Below, piece by piece: positions 58,488 through 64,000 of a stretch of DNA of 64,000 nucleotides (within the stretch, counting starts at the first letter, position 1; every line of letters begins with the position of its first letter). A program made the position numbers and the translations under genes. A model generated the notes under the pieces. The model searched no databases. It was not told the origin of the DNA and was given only the letters and a program-made list of their open reading frames with translations. Origin of the DNA: Actinospineispora eucalypti (GTDB taxonomy: Bacteria; Actinomycetota; Actinomycetes; Mycobacteriales; Pseudonocardiaceae); contig JACHMT010000004.1 of the NCBI GenBank assembly GCA_014208095.1, positions 1,240,001 to 1,304,000 of the forward strand, read 5' to 3'.

Positions 58488-58504
58488 GGGGGGCCGAGCC
58501 CCCC
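58488..58504 (+). terminator. GC-only hairpin after tRNA-Ala
   Basis: GGGGGGC-CGA-GCCCCCC forms a 7-bp stem about 50 bp after the tRNA. A weaker hairpin (GTCTGC/GCAGAC) precedes it. No T-run is present; such G/C hairpins often end actinobacterial tRNA transcripts. Confidence 0.4.
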
Positions 58505-58541
58505 GAGACCCCCCACGGTGCGGTGGTCACCTTGGTTGGGG

Positions 58542-58733
58542 TCAGCTTGCTTCGCTCGCTGGTGGGGTTTCTAGTTTTGCTCTTAGGGTGCGGGTTTGGT
58601 CGCGGCGGGTTTTTAGGGTTTGGCGGTATAGGCGATTGTCGGTGTGGGCGATTTCTGAGGTTAGGGCGCGGGCGGTCGAGTCGAGGATTTCGCGGAGGAA
58701 CTCGACTTCGTCGTCGTGGAGGTTGAGGTTCAT
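58542..58733 (-). CDS. small conserved hypothetical protein
   Basis: 63 aa with an ideal ribosome site (AGGAGG, 7 nt upstream). The sequence MNLNLHDDEVEFLREILDSTARALTSEIAHTDNRLYRQTLKTRRDQ is helical and acidic at the start. It matches a small-protein pattern (LDLTDDEVELLREVLDS, then SEIAHTDN) common in actinobacteria. Function is unknown. Confidence 0.8.
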   Translation of the reverse strand: MNLNLHDDEVEFLREILDSTARALTSEIAHTDNRLYRQTLKTRRDQTRTLRAKLETPPASEAS

Positions 58734-58778
58734 GGGGGCCTCCTGATGGGGTGACTGGCGTCACAGGGTTGGCCCGTA

Positions 58779-58961
58779 TCAGGATGGCACGTCGGGGGGC
58801 GCTGGCACAGACCTCGGCACAGGTCTCAGGGGTGGGTGGTCGGGGTGGTCGGTGGGTTTTACGCAGACCACGTCCTCGAAGCGTTGCAGGGCTACGGTGG
58901 CCAGGAGCATTGCTATCGGGACCAACACCGTTAGCCATACGTAGGCCGGGACGCTGCCCAT
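58779..58961 (-). CDS. small single-span membrane protein
   Basis: 60 aa: MGSVPAYVWLTVLVPIAMLL, one hydrophobic segment (about 8-25), then a Pro-rich tail (DHPDHPPLRPVPRSVPAPPD). A GGGGGT ribosome-like site lies upstream. It may be in one transcript with the 63-aa protein downstream. No family is recognised. Confidence 0.5.
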   Translation of the reverse strand: MGSVPAYVWLTVLVPIAMLLATVALQRFEDVVCVKPTDHPDHPPLRPVPRSVPAPPDVPS

Positions 58962-59018
58962 GCCTGCACCCCCAACCGTCGGACCGAAGCTTTCTAGCAG
59001 TACCCCGCTCGCCGGTGG

Positions 59019-60218
59019 TTACACGTGGGCGGATGTCCTCCTTTCGGTGTTTGCCCGGCGGACGGTGGCGGCCAGGGTGAGGGCGGCCAGGGCGGTGGTG
59101 GCCAGCAGCAGCGTGGGTGGCGACCACCGGGGCTGGGCGGCGGCCAGCAGGTAGGGGAGCGCGAAGCCGAGGTAGGAGAGGGCCTGGTAGGTGGCGGTCA
59201 GGCGGGCCAGCCGGTGCGGCGGGGCCAGGCGCTGGACCTCCTGCAGGCCGCACACCTGGCAGTAGCCGTAACCGGCGCCCAGGGCCAGGCAGGCCACGGC
59301 GACCAGCACCGGATCGGCCGCCGCGGCGGCCCCGGCGGCCAGCAGGAGGCCGGCGATCACCACCAGCAGTGAGGTGGCGAGCAGCCGGGTCGGCCGGGTG
59401 GCCACCCGGCGGGCCAGCGGTTGCGCGGCGATCCCGGACAGCGCCGGCAGCGTGGTGACCAGCGCACTGAACAGCAGGGCCTGCCCGGCCAGCCGGTGCG
59501 CGACCAGGCCGGGCAGGTAGGCCAGGGCCACGGTGGCCGAGCCGAACACCCAGGGGGCCAGCGGGGCAACCACGCCGAGGAAGCGACGCCGCGCGGCCGG
59601 CGACCAGTTCTCCGTACCGGATGGCGGCGACGGGGCCCGGGTCTCCGGCGCGCGCCACGCCAGCGGCAGCGCCACCAGGCACAGCGCCAGGTGCGGCAGG
59701 TACGGCAGCACGGTGTGCGCCGGCCCCCACTGGGCGAGCAGCCCGGCGACCAGCGGCCCCGCGCCGAACCCGGCGGTCATCGCCACGGTGGCCCGGCGGG
59801 CGCCCGGACCGGGTTCCCCCGGTGTGCCCGGCCGGGAGAGCTCCTTGATCCACACGGTGCCTGAGCTGAACGCCGCGCCGCTGGCCACCCCGGCCACCAG
59901 CCGGCCGGCGAACAGCCAGCCGACACCGGTTCCGCCGGCGATCAGCAGCAGGCTGGCCAGCAGCGAGACGACCAGCGACGGCAGCAGCACCCGGCGCCGG
60001 CCGAAACGGTCGGACACCGGCCCGCCGAGCAGCAGCCCGGGGATCAGCCCGGCCGCGTACAGGCCGAAGGTGGCCTGGGTGACCGCGGGCGAAAGGCCCA
60101 GCTCGGCGCGGTACATCAGCAGCAGCGGGGCGAACTGGTTGGCGCCCCAACCTACCGTGGCGACCGCGACCGCGGCGGCCACCCAGCCGCGGCCGGCCGG
60201 CATCTGTTTCGTTGTCAC
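59019..60218 (-). CDS. MFS transporter
   Basis: 399 aa from a GTG at 60218; the ATG at 60203 is an alternative. Twelve hydrophobic segments are visible. The MFS motif A between helices 2 and 3 is LGGPVSDRFGRRRVLLPS. It is of the drug/metabolite efflux type. It is divergent from a GlxA-type regulator, which probably controls it. The substrate cannot be predicted. Confidence 0.9.
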   Translation of the reverse strand: MTTKQMPAGRGWVAAAVAVATVGWGANQFAPLLLMYRAELGLSPAVTQATFGLYAAGLIPGLLLGGPVSDRFGRRRVLLPSLVVSLLASLLLIAGGTGVGWLFAGRLVAGVASGAAFSSGTVWIKELSRPGTPGEPGPGARRATVAMTAGFGAGPLVAGLLAQWGPAHTVLPYLPHLALCLVALPLAWRAPETRAPSPPSGTENWSPAARRRFLGVVAPLAPWVFGSATVALAYLPGLVAHRLAGQALLFSALVTTLPALSGIAAQPLARRVATRPTRLLATSLLVVIAGLLLAAGAAAAADPVLVAVACLALGAGYGYCQVCGLQEVQRLAPPHRLARLTATYQALSYLGFALPYLLAAAQPRWSPPTLLLATTALAALTLAATVRRANTERRTSAHV

Positions 60219-60288
60219 GGAGCAATGCTGGCCGCCGGCCTCCGCCGCCGCGAGTGGCTGGAACGCCAATATGCGTACAGTTTGAGAC

Positions 60289-61236
60289 ATGACCGTGGTT
60301 GCCGTGGCCGTCACCGAGGGAATCCCGCTGTTCGAGGTCGCCGTGCCCAGCGCGGTGTTCGGCATCCCGCGCCCCGACCTGGTCGACCCGTGGTACGAGT
60401 TCATCGCCTGCGCCCCGCCCGGTGCCACGGTCGGCGGGTGGCTGCGCGCGGACACCCCGCACGGCCTGGCCGACCTGGCGCGGGCGGACACGGTGATCGT
60501 CCCGGCCTGCCACGACACCGGCACCGAACCGCCCCAGGAACTGCTGGACGCCCTCCGCCAGGCGTACCGCAACGGCGCCCGGGTGGCCTCGATCTGCACC
60601 GGGGCGTTCGTGCTCGCCGCCGCCGGGCTGCTGGACGGCCGGCGCGCCACCACCCACTGGATGCACGCGGCGGAACTGGCCGCGCGCTACCCCCGGGTCC
60701 GGGTCGACGACAAGGTGCTCTACCTGGACCAGGACAACATCCTCACCTCGGCGGGCAAGGCGGCCGGCATCGACCTGTGCCTGCACATGGTCCGCGCGGA
60801 CCACGGGGCGGCGGTGGCCAACGCGGTCGCCCGGCGGATGGTGGTGGCCCCGCACCGCGAGGGCGGCCAGGCGCAGTTCATCGCCGCGCCGATGCCCAGC
60901 GGGGAGGACGACCGGCTGGCCGAGCTGCTCGACTGGGCCGCCCAGCACCTGGACCAGCCGATCACCGTGACCGACCTGGCCACCCGCGCGCACCTGAGCA
61001 CCCGGCACCTGACCCGGCGGTTCCTCGAGGTCACCGGCACCACCCCGCTGCGCTGGCTGCTCACCCAGCGCATCCACCGCGCGCGGGAGCTGCTGGAACG
61101 CACCGAGGACGGGGTGGAGCTGGTGGCCGCCCGGGTGGGCATGGGCACCGGGGCGACGCTGCGCCGGCACTTCAACCGCGCGGTCGGCGTGCCCCCGGAC
61201 GCCTACCGCCGGACGTTCCACGGCGCCGCGCGATGA
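60289..61236 (+). CDS. GlxA-family AraC-type regulator with DJ-1/PfpI domain
   Basis: 315 aa. The N-terminal glutaminase-like domain (1-180) has the nucleophile-elbow sequence SICTGAFVLAAAGLLDGRRATTHW. The C-terminal double helix-turn-helix (about 210-310) has ITVTDLATRAHLSTRHLTRRFLEVTGTTPLRWLLTQRIHRARELLE and GATLRRHFNRAVGVPPDAYRRTF. Such proteins are usually activators. Divergence from the MFS gene suggests control of efflux. Confidence 0.92.
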   Translation: MTVVAVAVTEGIPLFEVAVPSAVFGIPRPDLVDPWYEFIACAPPGATVGGWLRADTPHGLADLARADTVIVPACHDTGTEPPQELLDALRQAYRNGARVASICTGAFVLAAAGLLDGRRATTHWMHAAELAARYPRVRVDDKVLYLDQDNILTSAGKAAGIDLCLHMVRADHGAAVANAVARRMVVAPHREGGQAQFIAAPMPSGEDDRLAELLDWAAQHLDQPITVTDLATRAHLSTRHLTRRFLEVTGTTPLRWLLTQRIHRARELLERTEDGVELVAARVGMGTGATLRRHFNRAVGVPPDAYRRTFHGAAR

Positions 61237-61292
61237 GTTTTCCCCGCCTTGCTGGTCGATACCCGTGAGTTCCGACGGACGAGGAGGCACCG

Positions 61293-61568
61293 ATGAGCGA
61301 GCTGGACAAACGTTTCACCGCCACCCTGCGCAAGAGCCCGAGCAAGGGTGGCTGGACCTACGTGGTGATGGACGGTTCGGCCGAGTACTTCGGTACCCGG
61401 GGCCTGGTCAAGGTCGGCGGCACCATCGACGGGCACCCGTTCCGCAGCTCGTTCATGGCGCTGGGCGACGGCACCCACAAGCTCCCGGTGCGCGCCGACC
61501 TGCGCAAACTGCTCGGCAAGGTGGCCGGTGAGGAGGTCGCCGTGCACCTCACCGAGCGCCTCGGCTAG
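61293..61568 (+). CDS. DUF1905-domain protein
   Basis: 91 aa. A small beta-barrel pattern: FTATLRKSPSKGGWTYVVMD, TRGLVKVGGTIDGHPFRSSFMALGDGTHKLPVRADLRKLLGKVAGEEVAVHL. That is the whole DUF1905 domain, without the C-terminal YdeI/OmdA domain often fused to it. Function is unknown. It lies 56 bp after the GlxA-type gene. Confidence 0.88.
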   Translation: MSELDKRFTATLRKSPSKGGWTYVVMDGSAEYFGTRGLVKVGGTIDGHPFRSSFMALGDGTHKLPVRADLRKLLGKVAGEEVAVHLTERLG

Positions 61569-61603
61569 CTGTACGGCCCGGCCCGGCCCTTCGAGCTGGC
61601 CCG

Positions 61604-61907
61604 GCCGACGTTAGCGGTCCTCGTCGCAGGTTGATCGCCATCCGTGGCGACTCAGCGTCGAAAATCGACGCCAAACCGCCAGAGACAACGATCACCCCAT
61701 CGACCGGGGTGGAAGGCGACCAGCGGGGCCGCCCGCACACCACCCGCGAGCGCCCCAGCAGTGGCACCCGCATCCCGGTGAACGGAAGCCGCGCACTCCC
61801 TTGTCCGCACCGACCGGTCGTGATCGTGCGTAGTGTCGGCCGCACGCATCAGGCGGCACCCGAGCGGCGGCAGACCGCCTGGCCGCGCCGTCCAAGCCGA
61901 TCTTTAG
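61604..61907. repeat. partial copy of the dispersed intergenic repeat (copy C)
   Basis: GCGTCGAAAATCGACGCCAA with AACGATCACCCC, and the right end GCGGCAGACCGCCTGGCCGC followed by GCCGTCCAAGCCGATCTTTAG, match the right half of the element at 20003-20355. The left terminus is not recognisable. It fills most of the 477-bp gap between the DUF1905 and SDR genes; the remaining bases show no gene. Confidence 0.7.
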
Positions 61908-62045
61908 AACCGACATAGCCACCTGACCGGCCGATGGCCGCCCGGCGTGGGAGGGGTGGGGGCGATGTTGCGGAAGCCTACGGGTTTGATCGATTGTGCC
62001 GCGGTTGGTGGATGTTACGGGTGAGCTATCGCATACATTATTCAA

Positions 62046-62954
62046 GTGACCACCTGGCGGGACGCCGACGTCCCGGATCAGACCGGCCGCGTCGCGGTCG
62101 TGACCGGCGCGAACACCGGAATCGGGTTCGAGATCGCGCTGGCTCTGGCCCGGTACGGGGCTTCGGTGGTGCTGGCCTGCCGGAACCGGGAACGGGCCGA
62201 GGCGGCCGCCGCCCGGATCGACGAGCAGGTGCCGGACGCCGAGGTGTCCGTCGCGGTACTGGACCTCGCCTCGCTGGCCTCGGTGCGGGCCGCCGCCGCC
62301 GAACTGGTCGAGCGCCACCGGCGGATCGACCTCCTGATCAACAACGCCGGCGTGAACAGCCACTCGGCCCGCACCGAGGACGGGTTCGAGCTGCACTTCG
62401 CGGTCAACCACCTCGGCCACTTCGCCCTCACCGGCCTGCTGCTGGACCGGATGCGCGACGTGGCCGGTTCCCGGGTGGTGACGGTGAGCAGCCTGGTGCA
62501 CCACGTCGGCCGGATGGACCTGGACCGGCTGGACGACCCGCGCCGGGCCTACGTGCGCGCCAAGCTGGCCAACCTGATGTTCAGCCTGGCGTTGCACCGG
62601 TGGCTGGAGCGGGCCGGCGCGGCGACCATCGCGGTGGCCGCGCATCCCGGCGGGGTGAGCACCGACCTGCTCCGTGAGCTGCCGTTCTGCCTGCGCTGGG
62701 CGACCAGCGTGATCGGCGGCTCGCTGTTCGGCCTCACGGCGGCCAAGGGGGCCCGGCCGACCCTGCGCGCGGCACTGGACCCGGCGGCGCGCGGCGGGGA
62801 CTTCTACGGTCCGGGAGATCCGGTCGAGCTGTTCGGCGGGCCGGCCCGGGTGCACTGCGGCGCGCCGGCCGTGGACGTCGAGGTGCAGGACCGGCTGTGG
62901 GCCGAGTCCGAGCGGCTGACCGGGGTGCGGTTCGGCGACCGCGGCTTCTTGTAA
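62046..62954 (+). CDS. SDR-family oxidoreductase, retinol dehydrogenase-like
   Basis: 302 aa, GTG start. The NAD(P) motif is TGANTGIG, then CRNRERAEAAA (NADP-type Arg), NNAGVNSHS, VSSLVHH and a catalytic AYVRAK in place of the usual YxxSK. The class reduces lipophilic carbonyls or oxidises alcohols. The stop lies inside the operator of the following TetR gene, 22 bp before that start, so the two are linked. Confidence 0.88.
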   Translation: MTTWRDADVPDQTGRVAVVTGANTGIGFEIALALARYGASVVLACRNRERAEAAAARIDEQVPDAEVSVAVLDLASLASVRAAAAELVERHRRIDLLINNAGVNSHSARTEDGFELHFAVNHLGHFALTGLLLDRMRDVAGSRVVTVSSLVHHVGRMDLDRLDDPRRAYVRAKLANLMFSLALHRWLERAGAATIAVAAHPGGVSTDLLRELPFCLRWATSVIGGSLFGLTAAKGARPTLRAALDPAARGGDFYGPGDPVELFGGPARVHCGAPAVDVEVQDRLWAESERLTGVRFGDRGFL

Positions 62955-62964
62955 CCGTTACAAG
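62948..62964. promoter_or_regulatory. TetR operator overlapping the SDR stop codon
   Basis: CTTGTAAC-C-GTTACAAG, a perfect 17-bp palindrome, lies 12 bp upstream of the TetR start and includes the TAA stop of the SDR gene (62952-62954). It is a probable autoregulatory site. Confidence 0.65.
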
Positions 62965-62976
62965 TAAGCTCGGGGC

Positions 62977-63606
62977 ATGGGGGAACGCATGGACCCGCGC
63001 CGGCGGCGCACCCTGGACGCACTGCTGCGCGCCGCCGAGGAGATCTTCAGCGAACGCGCGGTGGACGAGGTGACCGTCGAGCAGATCGCCGAGCGGGCGG
63101 GCGTCGCGGTGGGGTCGATCTACAACCACTTCGGCTCGAAGGCCGGGCTGCACGCCGCCGTCGTGGAGCGGGCGCTGCGGGTGGACCGGGAGCACATGGA
63201 CCGCGCCTACCTGCCGGGGCGGGACCCGGTGGAGCAGGTGTTCGCGGCGGCCGATCAGTACCTGGCGTTCTATCTGGAGCACCCGGAGTACTTCCGGATG
63301 CTGGCGTTCCCCGGTGAGCCGGGGCGCTACCCGGCGGGGCGGGAGCTGGCCGACCGGTTGGTGAAGGAGGTCAACGAGCAGAACGGCCGGCTGGTCGCGG
63401 CGCTGCGGGCCGGGGTGCGGTCCGGCCGGCTGCGGGACGTCGACCCGGAGGAGGCGGCGACCGTGCTCTGGGCCGCGTGGAACGGGGTGATCAGTCTGGC
63501 GTGGCGGCCGGACCGCCTGCGTCGAGATCCGGCCGAGCTACGCCGGCTGCTCGCCACCGCCAGTGACCTGGTGGCGCACGGCCTGCTCAAGTCCGCCCGG
63601 GGCTGA
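62977..63606 (+). CDS. TetR-family regulator
   Basis: 209 aa. The helix-turn-helix is at residues 12-58 (TLDALLRAAEEIFSERAVDEVTVEQIAERAGVAVGSIYNHFGSKAGL), followed by a helical ligand domain (DQYLAFYLEHPEYFRMLAFPGEP, and AATVLWAAWNGVISLAWRPDRL). It probably regulates itself and the SDR gene upstream. Confidence 0.9.
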   Translation: MGERMDPRRRRTLDALLRAAEEIFSERAVDEVTVEQIAERAGVAVGSIYNHFGSKAGLHAAVVERALRVDREHMDRAYLPGRDPVEQVFAAADQYLAFYLEHPEYFRMLAFPGEPGRYPAGRELADRLVKEVNEQNGRLVAALRAGVRSGRLRDVDPEEAATVLWAAWNGVISLAWRPDRLRRDPAELRRLLATASDLVAHGLLKSARG

Positions 63607-63655
63607 ACCGTCGACCCGCATCCAGGCGTCGGGCGCGCTGGACACGGGACGGCGC

Positions 63656-64000
63656 TCAGTGCCGGGCCATGTAGAGGTCGCGCAGTACGCCGGCCTCCAG
63701 CTCCATCTCGTCCAGGCGGGAGCGGACCACGTCGCCGATGCTGATCACGCCGACCAGCTCGCCGTCGGAGAGCACCGGCAGGTGGCGGTGCCTGGTCCGG
63801 GTCATCTTGACCATCACGTCGGCGACCGAGTCCCCCGGCGCGCAGTGCGGCACGTGCTGGGTCATCACCTCGGACACCGGCATCTGCAGCAGCGCGATGC
63901 CGTGCCGCCGCATCTCCCGCACCACGTCCCGCTCGGAGATGATCCCGGTGTAGCCGCGCGGCACCCCGGTCACCACCACAGCGCCGATCTTCGGCGGACC
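63656..64000 (-). CDS. CBS-domain protein, N-terminus outside window
   Basis: The frame is open to the window edge (GPPKIGAVVVTGVPRGYTGI...). The visible 114 residues hold the end of one CBS motif (IISERDVVREMRRHG), a VSEVMTQHVPHCAPGDSVADVMVKMTRTRHRHLPVLSDGELVGVISIGDVV second CBS motif and a short C-terminal helix. CBS pairs bind adenine nucleotides and act as energy or ion sensors. It is of the small stand-alone type. Confidence 0.88.
   Translation of the reverse strand, partial: GPPKIGAVVVTGVPRGYTGIISERDVVREMRRHGIALLQMPVSEVMTQHVPHCAPGDSVADVMVKMTRTRHRHLPVLSDGELVGVISIGDVVRSRLDEMELEAGVLRDLYMARH

Overview
The window is very GC-rich actinobacterial chromosome: many GTG starts, dense operons with ATGA/GTGA overlaps, many TetR-type regulators, and a block (about 44,400-58,300) that follows the gene order of Mycobacterium tuberculosis Rv0981-Rv0996. 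The mixture of genes suggests a mycelial member of the order Pseudonocardiales or a close relative. That placement is inference from content and style; no rRNA gene is present to confirm it.

Region 1 (1-9,260): the end of a thiolase/SRPBCC/SDR acyl-CoA operon, two ArsR-type regulators (one with a HAD hydrolase, one divergent from an NTF2-like protein), a MerR-thioredoxin pair, a secreted tripeptidyl-peptidase-like hydrolase, and two orphan OmpR-type response regulators.

Region 2 (9,400-24,725) is the most unusual part. Two paralogous modules face inwards. Each has a split B12-dependent acyl-CoA mutase (about 545-aa catalytic subunit plus about 140-aa cobalamin subunit) and a different oxygenase. 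Module 1 is TetR, acyl-CoA ligase, mutase large, mutase small, Rieske oxygenase. Module 2 is P450, mutase large, mutase small, quinone oxidoreductase-like. Both mutases replace the methylmalonyl-CoA mutase residues Tyr89 and His244, and both modules carry nearly the same 15-bp sequence in their promoter region. A Baeyer-Villiger monooxygenase and an SDR, each with a divergent TetR gene, lie between them. The likely job is oxidation and carbon-skeleton rearrangement of a branched or cyclic acyl-CoA, possibly steroid- or terpenoid-derived. The substrate is unknown.

Region 3 (24,700-40,850): decayed genes (a GNAT remnant, a MerR gene without most of its DNA-binding domain, an integrase remnant beside tRNA-Arg), a Tat-exported phosphatase, an operon behind a KstR-like box (27,258-30,151), a TetR-controlled FAD hydroxylase with an AidB-like acyl-CoA dehydrogenase, a WYL regulator with a dehalogenase-like hydrolase, an O-methyltransferase, and BluB (lower-ligand synthesis for B12).

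Region 4 (40,850-58,440): envelope and stress core genes. These are a lytic transglycosylase, an L,D-transpeptidase, MprA/MprB, PepD (HtrA), MoaB2, MscL, a SAF protein, an FmdB/Ruc-like protein behind a CIRCE element, 5-FCL, GalU, Glp, RimJ-like, GlpR and tRNA-Ala. Between mprB and pepD an unrelated DUF2165-VOC-TetR operon and a repeat have been inserted.

Region 5 (58,440-64,000): small genes, an MFS transporter divergent from a GlxA-type regulator, a DUF1905 protein, an SDR-TetR pair and the end of a CBS-domain protein. A family of intergenic repeats sharing a TGATCATG core is scattered over the whole window, and one separate 226-bp element has 29-bp perfect terminal inverted repeats.
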